Positions 25,503 to 34,151 of a stretch of DNA of 64,000 bases are shown here, piece by piece (the first letter of the stretch is position 1; each line of letters begins with the position of its first letter). The stretch is from Candidatus Brocadiaceae bacterium. GTDB taxonomy: Bacteria > Planctomycetota > Brocadiia > SM23-32. The stretch lies in assembly GCA_012728835.1 (NCBI GenBank), contig JAAYEJ010000026.1, positions 29,099 through 93,098 of the forward strand, in the 5' to 3' direction. Under the pieces are notes generated by a model. That model saw only the letters and a list, made by a program, of their open reading frames with translations, did no database searches and was not told where the DNA came from. The position numbers and the translations under genes were made by a program.

Positions 25503-26738
25503 ATGCCCGAAGGCAGCGTCGTTCTGTTCGAAGACGAGTTCGTGAGCGACATGTACCCCATCACGCTGACGCGGCCCGCGTTCGCCGTGACCTGCGGCGC
25601 GCTGAACCTCTACGACGTGGCCCGCATGGTCGGCGAGCGCGTCGGCTACGTCGTGCGCGACTACCTGGCGGACACGACGGCGTGCCTGTATGCGGACGAG
25701 CGGCCGGCGGCCGGCCCGACGCTGATGTTGAACGCCGCCCTGGCGCCGGACGCCCGGCACGTGGCGCGCCTGCGCGCCCTGCTGGCGGCGGGCGAGCCGT
25801 TCCTGTGCACGACCGGCCGGCGAGTGGCGGCCGCCCTGGTGCCGGCCGGGGTGCCGCTGCCGGACGACCTGTCGCCCGCCACGGCCATGCCCTGGCTGCT
25901 GGAGCGCGGCCTGCCTCTGCGCGAGGAGGAGGGGCTGCGGACGTTCGACTACCCGTTTCACCTGATCGGCGTGCTCGAGGAGCTGTTCCCGGCCAACCTG
26001 CAGGCGCGCATCGCCGCCGGCGGCCTTCGCGAGGTCCGGCCGGGGGTGTTCGTGGGCACGGACGTCGATCTGGCCGAGACGGCCGTCGTCCGTGCCGACA
26101 AGGGCCCCGTCGTGCTGGACGACGGCGTGCAGGTGATGGAGTTCGCATACCTGGTCGGCCCGCTCTACGTGGGCCCCCATTCGCGCATCATCGAGCGCGC
26201 GTCGGTCAAGGAGTCCGTCTCCATCGGCCGCCTGTGCAAGATCGGCGGCGAGGTGGAGGCTTCGGTGATCGAATCGCACACAAACAAACAGCATCACGGT
26301 TTCCTGGGGCACGCCTACGTCGGCTCGTGGGTGAACCTGGGTGCCGGCACGAGCAACAGCGACCTGAAGAACACCTACGGCACGGTGCGCGTGGAGCACC
26401 AGGGGCGCAAGCTGGACACGGGCCTGCAGTTCCTCGGCTGCGTGATCGGCGACTTCTCCAAGAGCGCCATCAACACGAGCATCTTCACGGGCAAGATCAT
26501 CGGCGTCTCCAGCATGCTGTACGGCTTCGTGGGGCAGAACGTGCCGAGCTTCTGCAACTACGCGCGTTCGTTCGGCCAGATGACCGAGTGCACGATCGAC
26601 CAGGCCGTGACCACCCAGCGGCGCATGTTCGCCCGCCGCAGCATCGAGCAGACGGTCCAGGACGTGGCCCTGCTGCGCGCCGTCCACGAGCGGACCCGCT
26701 CGGAGCGGTGCTGGAGCACCCTCCCGCCCGTCCTGTAG
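25503..26738 (+). CDS. GlmU-family alternative sugar nucleotidyltransferase/acetyltransferase
   Basis: A 411-residue two-domain protein of the alternative GlmU type found in Bacteroidetes and Planctomycetes. The N-terminal part is a divergent nucleotidyltransferase (FEDEFVSDMYPITLTRPAF resembles the family opening rather than a classical GlmU). The C-terminal half (about 190-370) is a left-handed beta-helix acyltransferase: YVGPHSRIIERASVKESVSIG, KIGGEVEASVIESHTNKQHH, GSWVNLGAGTSNSDLKNTYG. It probably supplies GlcNAc-1-P acetylation and/or UDP-GlcNAc formation. Begins five bases after glmS, which supports that role. Exact substrate is inferred from family and context. Confidence 0.88.
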   Translation: MPEGSVVLFEDEFVSDMYPITLTRPAFAVTCGALNLYDVARMVGERVGYVVRDYLADTTACLYADERPAAGPTLMLNAALAPDARHVARLRALLAAGEPFLCTTGRRVAAALVPAGVPLPDDLSPATAMPWLLERGLPLREEEGLRTFDYPFHLIGVLEELFPANLQARIAAGGLREVRPGVFVGTDVDLAETAVVRADKGPVVLDDGVQVMEFAYLVGPLYVGPHSRIIERASVKESVSIGRLCKIGGEVEASVIESHTNKQHHGFLGHAYVGSWVNLGAGTSNSDLKNTYGTVRVEHQGRKLDTGLQFLGCVIGDFSKSAINTSIFTGKIIGVSSMLYGFVGQNVPSFCNYARSFGQMTECTIDQAVTTQRRMFARRSIEQTVQDVALLRAVHERTRSERCWSTLPPVL

Positions 26739-26753
26739 CGTGCCCCGGGCGGC

Positions 26754-26782
26754 TTGCCGGTGCGACGGCCGGGCGGTAGAAT
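26754..26782 (+). promoter_or_regulatory. Candidate promoter for the sugar-catabolic cluster
   Basis: TTGCCG (26754-26759), a 17-base spacer, TAGAAT (26777-26782), ending 47 bases before the kinase ATG at 26830. Confidence 0.5.
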
Positions 26783-26829
26783 GCCGGGACGCGTATGGGA
26801 CGGTCCCCCACACGGCCTGCGGAGGCGTC

Positions 26830-27798
26830 ATGTTTCTGGGTATCGATGGCGGAGGAACGAAGACGGCCGGCGTCCTGGTCGACCAGGGGGGCCGCCTGCT
26901 CGCGCGCGAGTTGGCCGGGCGCTCGGCGTTCGTCGGCCGCCCGTCGGACGAGGCGTGCGCGGTCCTGAAGGGACTGGTGGACGCCGTCTGCGGGCAGGCC
27001 GGGATCGGCGCCGGCGACATCGCGTTCGCCGGGCTGGCGCTGAACGGAGTGGACTTCCCCGCGGACCTGCCCCTGCAGCGCGGCGTCGTTGCCGACGCGA
27101 TCGGCGTGCCGGTCGAGCGCAGCTTCATGGCCAACGACGGCATCGGCGCGCTCTGGGGCGCGACGGCCGCCGAGCGGGCGGTGCTGTTGCAGCACGGCTC
27201 CGGGTTCACGTCGGCCTATCGGAACGGGTACGGCACCGAGCGGCTCTTCGACCATCTGAACGTCGGCCGGCAGTTCGATCTGCGGGCCGAGGTCGTGCGC
27301 CAGGTCGGGCGCATGCTGGACGGCCGCACGCAGGTGACGCCGCTGAAGGACGCCCTGCTCGATTACATGGGTGTGACGGAGGAGCAGTTCCCCGAAGGAG
27401 TCTACAAGGGCCGCGTGCCGCTCGGCTCGCGCTCGCGCAGCGCGCCGCTGGTGTTCGCGGCCTGGCAGCAGGGCGATCCGGTCGCGACCGAGATCGTCGC
27501 CCAGGCCGCCGCAGACTACGCCGTCACCGCCTGCGCCATGATCCGGCGCGTCGGCGGCGGCGCGGCCGAGGCCATCTTCGGCGGGGGCGTCATCCGGCAG
27601 GCGCCCCCGGAGTTCTGGAGCATGCTGACGGCGCGGGTGAAGGCGGAGTGCCCCGATGCCGTCGTGCGGCCGCCCGAACTGCCGCCGGACCTGGGGGCGG
27701 CCATCATGGGCTGTTTCTACGCCGGCGGAGACCCGGCGGCGTTGTTCGAGTCCCTCAGGACGGACTGGAGCCGGCGGCCGTCCGTAGTGAGGACGTGA
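26830..27798 (+). CDS. N-acetylglucosamine-kinase-like protein (BadF/BadG family)
   Basis: A 322-residue ASKHA-fold kinase. The phosphate-1 loop is FLGIDGGGTKTAGVLVD; ANDGIGALWGA carries the expected catalytic Asp region; LQHGSGFTSAY and AEAIFGGGVIRQAP are the second phosphate and adenosine loops. This pattern is that of eukaryotic-type GlcNAc kinases and their bacterial relatives, which phosphorylate amino sugars. ATG 26830 has GGAGG four bases upstream. It opens the run of GH4, FAD oxidoreductase, sulfatase-fold and esterase genes and follows glmS/glmU-like, so phosphorylation of a salvaged amino sugar is plausible. Substrate not determined. Confidence 0.85.
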   Translation: MFLGIDGGGTKTAGVLVDQGGRLLARELAGRSAFVGRPSDEACAVLKGLVDAVCGQAGIGAGDIAFAGLALNGVDFPADLPLQRGVVADAIGVPVERSFMANDGIGALWGATAAERAVLLQHGSGFTSAYRNGYGTERLFDHLNVGRQFDLRAEVVRQVGRMLDGRTQVTPLKDALLDYMGVTEEQFPEGVYKGRVPLGSRSRSAPLVFAAWQQGDPVATEIVAQAAADYAVTACAMIRRVGGGAAEAIFGGGVIRQAPPEFWSMLTARVKAECPDAVVRPPELPPDLGAAIMGCFYAGGDPAALFESLRTDWSRRPSVVRT

Positions 27799-27821
27799 CG
27801 GCCGGCTTGCAGGCCAGGACG

Positions 27822-27841
27822 CACAGGCGAGGCCGCCTGTG
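27822..27841 (+). other. Stem-loop between kinase and GH4 genes
   Basis: Perfect eight-base-pair inverted repeat (CACAGGCG / CGCCTGTG) with loop AGGC. No U-tract follows, so it is more likely an mRNA processing or stability element, or a dispersed intergenic repeat, than a terminator. Confidence 0.4.
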
Positions 27842-27886
27842 CCACACAGGAAGGCTTCTTCAACGGGTTGTCAGGGGAACGCGGCA

Positions 27887-29170
27887 ATGACCGATAGGTT
27901 GACCATCTGCCTCGTGGGGGCCGGGAGTTCCTACACGCCCGAGATCGTGCACGGCCTGCTGGGACTCTCGCCCGAGCGTCTGCCCATCGGCGCCGTGCAC
28001 ATGACCGACATCGACGAGCGCCGCCTCTCCATCATGGCCGGCCTGTCGCGCCGCATGGTGGCCGCAGCGGGCAGCGACGTCGAGGTCCGCGACGACGTCT
28101 CGCTGGACGCCATGCTTCAGGGAGCGGACTTCGTCGTCACCGAGGTCCGCGTCGGCGGCATGGAGGCGCGCTACCTGGACGAGAGCATCCCGCTGAAATA
28201 CGGCATCATCGGCCAGGAGACCACCGGCCCGGGCGGCATGATGAAGGCCCTGCGCACGATCCCGCCCATGATCGAGATCGCCCGGGCGGTCGAGCGCGTC
28301 TGCCCCGACGCCTTCATCCTGAACTACACGAACCCGAGCGGCATCGTCACCGAGGCCGTGACCAAACACACGGGCGCGCGCTTCGTGGGGCTCTGTTCCG
28401 GCCTCCCGGGCATCACCCAGCGCATCCGCGAGAAGCTCGCCGACGTCTACCCCGACCTGCACGTCTACTGCGTCGGCCTGAACCACCTCGGGTTCGTCCA
28501 TCGCATGGTCTCGGACGGGCGCGACGTGACGGCCGACGCCATTGCGCGGCTCTACTCGCAGGACGAACGGGCGGGGGTGGACAACGCCCAGATGGCCGTG
28601 GCCCGGCTGGTCAACACGATCGATGCCGTGCCGATCAGCTACGTGAACTACTTCTACCGGCGCCGCCAGCGCGTGGAGCAGGCCCAGGCGGCACCCGAGA
28701 CGCGCGCGCAGGCGATCATGAAGATCCAGAAGGACGTCTTCGAGGAGGCCGCCCGCCAGGACGTGCACACCAAGCCCCAGGCGCTCGCGAAGCGCGGGGG
28801 CGGCGGCTACTCGAACGTCACCTTCTCCGTCATGGACGCCATCCGGAACGACACGGGCGCCGAGATCGCGTGCAGTGTGCCCAATCGGGGGACGGTCGAG
28901 CAGATCGACGACGACGCGTCGGTCGAGGTCGTCTGCCGGTTCGGCCGCCGGGGGCCCGTCCCGGTGCCCGTCGGCCCGATCCCGCCGGCGTTCCGGGGCC
29001 TGGTGCTGGCCGTCAAGGCGTACGAGACGCTCACGGTCCAGGCGGCGGTCACGCGCAGCCGGAAGACGGCCCTCCAGGCGCTGCTGAACCACCCGCTGGT
29101 CGGCGACCTGGACGTCGCGGCGCCGCTGCTGGACGAGATGCTCGAGGCCCACGGGCTGGACTTCCGTTGA
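27887..29170 (+). CDS. Glycoside hydrolase family 4 protein
   Basis: A 427-residue NAD- and Mn-dependent glycosidase of the GH4 type (alpha-glucosidase/alpha-galactosidase/6-phospho-glycosidases), which cleave by oxidation-elimination. The NAD-binding opening is CLVGAGSSYTPEI; NYTNPSG at about 147-152 and the metal ligands Cys170 and His200 (GLNHLG) are present. Where classical members have CN(V/I)P, this one reads CSGLPG, so the residue after the metal cysteine is Ser. It shares the shape of the alpha-galacturonidase/alpha-glucosidase branch but substrate cannot be read. Next to a GlcNAc-kinase-like protein and an FAD oxidoreductase. Confidence 0.9.
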   Translation: MTDRLTICLVGAGSSYTPEIVHGLLGLSPERLPIGAVHMTDIDERRLSIMAGLSRRMVAAAGSDVEVRDDVSLDAMLQGADFVVTEVRVGGMEARYLDESIPLKYGIIGQETTGPGGMMKALRTIPPMIEIARAVERVCPDAFILNYTNPSGIVTEAVTKHTGARFVGLCSGLPGITQRIREKLADVYPDLHVYCVGLNHLGFVHRMVSDGRDVTADAIARLYSQDERAGVDNAQMAVARLVNTIDAVPISYVNYFYRRRQRVEQAQAAPETRAQAIMKIQKDVFEEAARQDVHTKPQALAKRGGGGYSNVTFSVMDAIRNDTGAEIACSVPNRGTVEQIDDDASVEVVCRFGRRGPVPVPVGPIPPAFRGLVLAVKAYETLTVQAAVTRSRKTALQALLNHPLVGDLDVAAPLLDEMLEAHGLDFR

Positions 29171-29206
29171 GGCCGGTCGGACTCCTCGTTCCGGGAGGGC
29201 TTCCCC

Positions 29207-30520
29207 ATGACCGACACAGTCGTGCGAACGGAGGAACGCGGCATCCGCGTTCTTCATGACGTGGACGTGATCGTCGTCGGCGGCGGACCGGGCGGCATCG
29301 GCGCCGCCGTGGCGGCCGCCCGCCTGGGCGCCCGGACGCTGCTGTGCGAGCAGTACGGCTTCCTGGGCGGCATGGCCACGGCCGGGCTCGTCGAGCCGTT
29401 CATGTGGAGCGGCCTGGAGGGGCAGCGGTTCGATACGGGCATCTTCCGCGAGTGGTGCGCCGCGATGGAGCGCATGGGGGGCCTGGCGCCCAACGGCAGC
29501 ACGTTCTGCTCCGAAGTCGCCAAGCTGGCCGCCGAACACCTCTGCCTGGACGCGGGCGTGCAGCTCCTCTACCACGTGCAACTGGACCGGCCCGTGATGG
29601 CGGGGCGCGACATCGACTGCGTCCTGATGCTGGGCAAGAGCGGCCTGACGGCCCATCGCGCCCGCGTCTTCGTCGACGCCACGGGCGATGCCGACCTGGC
29701 CGCGCGCGCCGGCTGCCGCATCGAGTACGGCCGGCCCGAAGACGGGCAGGTGCAGCCCATGACGCTCTGCTTCGACATGGCCGGCGTCGACCTCGCCGCC
29801 ATGCCCGGGCAACACGTCATCAACGAGCTGTACCAGAAGGCGCGGGCGGAAGGGCGGGTGCACTGCCCGCGCGAAAACGTGCTCTGGTTCCGCACGCTGG
29901 AACCCGACCGCATCCACTTCAACACCACGCGCATCGTCGGGTACAGGGCCACGGACACGCTCTCCTATTCCGAAGCCGAGGTCGAGGGGCGCCGCCAGGT
30001 CGTGGAGTACGTGGAGTTCCTGCGGCGCGACGTGCCGGGGTTCGAGCGGGCGCGGCTGCACGCGCTGGCCGTGACGATGGGCGTGCGCGAGAGCCGCCGC
30101 GTGCGCGGGCGCGCCTACCTGACGCGCCGCGACTACGAGAGCGCCGCGAAGTTCCCCGACGGCATATGCCGTGTGAACTACGTGATCGACATCCACAGCC
30201 CCACGGGAGAGGGCACCGAGATCGTGTCCATGCCGCCGGGGGAGTGGTACGAGATACCCTACGGCTGCATCGTGCCGCGCGGCTGCGAGAACCTGCTGGT
30301 GGCCGGCCGCCCCATCAGCGTCGACCATGCCGTGCACTCGTCCATGCGCGTCATGCCGCCGGCCTGCACCATCGGGCAGGCGGCCGGCACGGCGGCGGCC
30401 CTGGCCGTGCGCGAGCAGGCGTCGCCGGCGGAAGTGGACGGCGTGCAGGTGCGCCGCTCGCTCATCGAGCAGGGGGTCTGGCTGGAAGGTCCGCCTCCGG
30501 AGAGGGAGGAGGCATCGTGA
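29207..30520 (+). CDS. FAD-dependent oxidoreductase (FAD_oxidored family)
   Basis: A 437-residue flavoprotein. The N-terminal dinucleotide-binding fold is VDVIVVGGGPGGIGAAVAAARLG with CEQYGFLGGMATAGLVEPF, the opening typical of the PF12831-type family common in Planctomycetes sugar loci; VDATGDADLAARAG and the C-terminal ENLLVAGRPISVDHAVHSS...GQAAGTAAALA close the FAD site. No signal peptide, so cytosolic. ATG 29207 follows GGGAGGG. Its end overlaps the start of the next gene by four bases, indicating tight coupling. It may oxidise a sugar or sugar acid; this is inference from the neighbours. Confidence 0.88.
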   Translation: MTDTVVRTEERGIRVLHDVDVIVVGGGPGGIGAAVAAARLGARTLLCEQYGFLGGMATAGLVEPFMWSGLEGQRFDTGIFREWCAAMERMGGLAPNGSTFCSEVAKLAAEHLCLDAGVQLLYHVQLDRPVMAGRDIDCVLMLGKSGLTAHRARVFVDATGDADLAARAGCRIEYGRPEDGQVQPMTLCFDMAGVDLAAMPGQHVINELYQKARAEGRVHCPRENVLWFRTLEPDRIHFNTTRIVGYRATDTLSYSEAEVEGRRQVVEYVEFLRRDVPGFERARLHALAVTMGVRESRRVRGRAYLTRRDYESAAKFPDGICRVNYVIDIHSPTGEGTEIVSMPPGEWYEIPYGCIVPRGCENLLVAGRPISVDHAVHSSMRVMPPACTIGQAAGTAAALAVREQASPAEVDGVQVRRSLIEQGVWLEGPPPEREEAS

Positions 30521-31965
30521 ACCTCGTCATCATCGTCAGCGACACGTTTCGTTGGGACTACATGGGTGCGTACGGAAACGACCGCATCCATACGCCCAAC
30601 CTGGACAGGCTGGCCGCCGAGGGCACCGTGTTCCTGGACGCGTTCGCCGAGGGCCTGCCGACGATCAACGCCCGGCGCGTGATCTACACCGGGCGGCACA
30701 TCTTCCCGTTCCAGTACCGCCCCCAAAGGTCCGACCCCATCCAGCAGCACGGCTGGCACCCGCTGTATGACGAGGACGTAACGCTGGCCGAGCACCTGCG
30801 CGACCGCGGGTACTTCACGGCCCTCTTCAACGACGTCTACCACCTGATGAAGCCCGGCAAGAACTTCCACCGGGGATTCCGCCAGTGGGAGTGGGTCCGC
30901 GGCCAGGAAGGCGACCCGGACATCCTGCCCGACCGGGCGAAGGTCGCCGACCTGCTGGAGCGGGCCGCCCCGGGGCGGGAGATCGCCGACGACGCCTGGA
31001 TCATCCAGCATCTGCTGCGGCGCCGGCAGTGGAAGAGCGACGCCGACACCATCGTCGGCCGCACCATGACGCGCGCGGCCGACTGGGTGCGCGGCTACAG
31101 CCTCGACAAGCCCTTCTACCTCCACGTGGAGGTCTTCGACCCGCACGAGCCCTGGGACCCGCCCGCCGAGTACGCCCGGCGCTATGAACGCGACTACGGC
31201 GACAGCCTGGACGGCTGCCTGGCACCCTCCACCATGGACGGCGTGCGCGACGACCAGCACTTCCGCAACATCCGTGCCGCCTACGCCGGCGAGGTGACGC
31301 TGGTGGACCGCTGGACCGGCCACCTGCTGGACGCCCTGCGCGAGACCGGCCGCATGGACGAGACCCTGGTCATCTTCACCAGCGATCACGGCTGCATGAT
31401 GGGCGAGCAGGGCCTGATCCACAAGGGCACCGACCGCCTGCACAACCAGGTGACGAAGCTGCCGCTGATCGTCCGCCACCCGGCCGGACGGGCGGCGGGG
31501 GCGCGTGTGCCCGGCTTCTGCCAGCATCAGGACATCATGCCCACGGCCCTGGACATCCTGGGCGAGCCCGTGCCGGACCGCGTGCTGGGCCGCAGCCTCT
31601 GGCCGCAGGCCCTCGGCCAGGGCGGCGCGCCCGACCACGTCGTGAGCGCCTTCTGCTTCCATGCCTGCTGCCGCACCGCGAAGTGGAACTACGTGCGGCC
31701 GTGGTTCAAGGCCGCCACGACGCAGGTCCGCGAGGGCCGGCTGTTCGGATCGCTGAACATGGAAGAGAAGCTCTACGACCTGGAAGCGGACCCGCAGGAA
31801 CTGACAAACGTGGCCGCGCAGCACCCCGACGTCACGGCCGACCTGTCCAGGCGGCTCAACGCGCACATCGAGCGCATGCGGCCGCTGACGAACGGCACGC
31901 TCCAGGGCGTGGCCGAGATCGGCGCGCAGATGACCTTCGACGGACTGCCGCGCCTGGACGCGTGA
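30517..31965 (+). CDS. Sulfatase-fold hydrolase with Thr at the nucleophile position
   Basis: A 482-residue alkaline-phosphatase-superfamily protein with sulfatase layout: an N-terminal metal site (IIVSDTFRWDYMG), IHTPNLDRLAAEGTVF, a C-terminal-half metal site VIFTSDHGCMMGEQGLIHKG, and the closing LYDLEADPQELTNVA. Sulfatases need C/S-x-P-x-R for formylglycine. Here the aligned segment is PTINARRVIYTGR: Thr49 at the Cys position and Asn51 at the Pro position, so formylglycine cannot form. It may be a phosphoesterase or phosphonate-type hydrolase using Thr directly. No signal peptide, hence probably cytosolic. GTG 30517 overlaps the preceding stop (GTGA). Its partner genes are sugar enzymes. 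Confidence 0.88.
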   Translation: MNLVIIVSDTFRWDYMGAYGNDRIHTPNLDRLAAEGTVFLDAFAEGLPTINARRVIYTGRHIFPFQYRPQRSDPIQQHGWHPLYDEDVTLAEHLRDRGYFTALFNDVYHLMKPGKNFHRGFRQWEWVRGQEGDPDILPDRAKVADLLERAAPGREIADDAWIIQHLLRRRQWKSDADTIVGRTMTRAADWVRGYSLDKPFYLHVEVFDPHEPWDPPAEYARRYERDYGDSLDGCLAPSTMDGVRDDQHFRNIRAAYAGEVTLVDRWTGHLLDALRETGRMDETLVIFTSDHGCMMGEQGLIHKGTDRLHNQVTKLPLIVRHPAGRAAGARVPGFCQHQDIMPTALDILGEPVPDRVLGRSLWPQALGQGGAPDHVVSAFCFHACCRTAKWNYVRPWFKAATTQVREGRLFGSLNMEEKLYDLEADPQELTNVAAQHPDVTADLSRRLNAHIERMRPLTNGTLQGVAEIGAQMTFDGLPRLDA

Positions 31966-32003
31966 CGTGCACGGAGGAAGAGTCTTCTACTGATGGAGGC
32001 TGC

Positions 32004-32939
32004 ATGGAATCCCCGCGGAAATGGTATCCGTCGGCGACGGAAGTGGATGGGTGGTGCCGTGCCGTGTTCCGGCGCGCGGAAGGCGCCGACGTGGGCGGCG
32101 AACTGCTGGACCCGCTGCCCTGGTCGGCCGTCGGCGGCATCCGGCACGCGCGCATGCGCTATGTGGCGTTCCACTCCGTAGCCCTGGGCACGTGGTACGG
32201 CATCTGGCAGCCGTGCCCGTCCGGCCGCGGCCCCCTGCTCGTCCACGTGCCGGGCTACGCGGCCGAGATGAGCGCGCATCCGGAACTGACGGCCGACGGC
32301 TACAACGTGCTGCACGTCAACCCGCTCGGCTACGTCACCCCCGAGGGGCCGGACCTCTCGAAGCGTGTCGATGACGCCTGGCCGGTGCTGCCGGACACGG
32401 TGCGCACGCTCGGCGAGGGCGGCTACTTCGACTGGCTCACCCAGGCGGCGGCGGCCACCCTCTGGGCGCTCCGGCAGGACGGCGTCAGGGGAGACGGCCC
32501 GGCGTTCTTCGGCACCAGTCAGGGCGGCGGCGGCGCGCTGCTGCTCGGCAGCATCCTGGCCGACGAGGGCGTGCGGGCCGTTGCGGCGGACGTGCCGTAC
32601 CTGACGGACTTCGCGTGGGTCTACGAGCACAAGTCCGGCGCGGCCTACGCCCGGATCACCGGGCCGCTCCAAGCCCTGGCCGAGGACGGGCCGCAGCGGC
32701 TCGCGGCCGGGTGGAAGGCGCTCGGCTTCGTCGACACGCTCAGCCATGCCCACCGGCTGTCCATGCCGGTGCTGCTGACGGCGGGCTCGGTCGACACCAC
32801 CTGCCCGCCGGAGACCATCCGCGCGCTGTTCGAGCGCCTGCCCGGCACGCGCGCCTACGTGGAACTCGGCGGCCAGTCGCACGGCTACACCGTGCCGTTC
32901 ATGACGCTCACCCGCGCCTGGATGCGCCTGCACGTGTAA
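32004..32939 (+). CDS. Acetyl-xylan-esterase-like alpha/beta hydrolase
   Basis: A 311-residue AXE1-type (cephalosporin-C deacetylase family) hydrolase that would remove acetyl groups from sugars. The triad is visible: nucleophile Ser in FFGTSQGGGGALLLG, Asp in LLTAGSVDTTCPPET, His in ELGGQSHGYT. No signal peptide is evident, so it probably acts on imported oligosaccharides. ATG 32004 has GGAGG five bases upstream. It closes the catabolic run that begins at 26830 and is convergent with the next gene. Specificity is inferred from family only. Confidence 0.85.
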   Translation: MESPRKWYPSATEVDGWCRAVFRRAEGADVGGELLDPLPWSAVGGIRHARMRYVAFHSVALGTWYGIWQPCPSGRGPLLVHVPGYAAEMSAHPELTADGYNVLHVNPLGYVTPEGPDLSKRVDDAWPVLPDTVRTLGEGGYFDWLTQAAAATLWALRQDGVRGDGPAFFGTSQGGGGALLLGSILADEGVRAVAADVPYLTDFAWVYEHKSGAAYARITGPLQALAEDGPQRLAAGWKALGFVDTLSHAHRLSMPVLLTAGSVDTTCPPETIRALFERLPGTRAYVELGGQSHGYTVPFMTLTRAWMRLHV

Positions 32940-33021
32940 CCGGCCGCGGCCTCGACAGGCGGCGGCACCGCCGTCGCTACGGGGACGACGACGGCGGGCG
33001 GGTGGACCGCCCGGGGCGCCG

Positions 33022-34017
33022 TCAGTCGGCCGTGTACTCGTCCCGGCGCGCGCTCATGCACTGCGCGATCTTGAGAGACTGCCGCGCGCTGCGCAGGTCG
33101 CCCACCGGGCGGCGCCCGGCGCGGATGTCGTCGAAGAACGACGCGTTCTCGCCGAAGAAGCCGTCCAGGACGAACGCCTCGTCCGTCCCGGCCAGCTTCG
33201 TGGCGGTCACGTCGTGCACGGGCTCGCGGGTGCGGAAGTGCACCAGCCGGCCCTCCACGTCGGAGCCGCTGACGGGGTGGTGCAGGACGATCGTGTGATC
33301 GAGCGCGTGAAGCTGTGCGCGTTCGACCGTCATGCCCGCCACGGGGCAGAAGCTCAGGTGGCCGGTCGCGCCGGATTTGAACGTGCAGTCCATGAAGATG
33401 TTGGCGACGCCGGGCCCCAGCTCGGGCATCTCCCGGTAGTGGAAGCGCACGTGCGCGTAGTCGCTGCCGATCAGGAAGCGAGTGGCGTCGATGCCGTGGA
33501 TGGCCGTCGTCGAGAAGTCCGTGTCCTTCCGCTGCACGCGCACCATCTCGTAGCGGATGTGCTGGACGGCTTCGGGGGGGATCTCCTCGGTGAGGATGCG
33601 GCGGAACTCGCGATTCAGCGGGGCGTAACGCCGGTTGAACGCCACCTGCTGGGCCACGCCGGCCGCCTCGGCCGCCGCGATCATCTGCTCCAGCTCCTCG
33701 GGCGTGCGGCCGGGCGGCTTCTCCATCATCAGGGGGTAGCCCATCGACATGACCCGGCAGGACAACTCGCACGTGACCGGCACCGGGGAGACCAGGCAGA
33801 CGGCGTCCGGCCGCTCGGTCTCGAGCATCCGGTCCAGGTCGGTGTAGCAGCGGGCGAAGCCGAACTTGTCGCGGAATCGCTCCGCGCGGTCGGCGATCAG
33901 GTCGCAGCAGGCGGCCAACTCGGTGTCCGGCCGCGCGGCCGCATAGGCGGCATAGGACGGGCCGTGTCGCCCGGTGGCGATGCCGCCGCAGCCGATGGTG
34001 CAGATTCGGAAGGCCAT
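33022..34017 (-). CDS. Gfo/Idh/MocA-family oxidoreductase
   Basis: A 331-residue NAD(P)-dependent sugar or polyol dehydrogenase. The Rossmann start is FRICTIGCGGIATGRHGPSY and the conserved catalytic EKP-type lysine is in MMEKPPGRTPEEL (about residue 98); the C-terminal half carries the mixed beta-sheet substrate domain. ATG 34017 follows AGGAGG. It is 134 bases downstream of mfd on the same strand and convergent with the esterase gene. These enzymes are abundant in sulfatase-rich genomes; the substrate is not readable. Confidence 0.88.
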   Translation of the reverse strand: MAFRICTIGCGGIATGRHGPSYAAYAAARPDTELAACCDLIADRAERFRDKFGFARCYTDLDRMLETERPDAVCLVSPVPVTCELSCRVMSMGYPLMMEKPPGRTPEELEQMIAAAEAAGVAQQVAFNRRYAPLNREFRRILTEEIPPEAVQHIRYEMVRVQRKDTDFSTTAIHGIDATRFLIGSDYAHVRFHYREMPELGPGVANIFMDCTFKSGATGHLSFCPVAGMTVERAQLHALDHTIVLHHPVSGSDVEGRLVHFRTREPVHDVTATKLAGTDEAFVLDGFFGENASFFDDIRAGRRPVGDLRSARQSLKIAQCMSARRDEYTAD

Positions 34018-34151
34018 GCTCTCCTCCTGCCCCGGCAGGGCGGGGCGCCCCTCGAGCCAGAGTGTCGAAACGGTCGGGCAGTATACGTCGCTGCGTGCGG
34101 CCTGTCACGCGCCGAGGGCGGGGGGCGGTTCCACACTCCATCGACGGGCGG

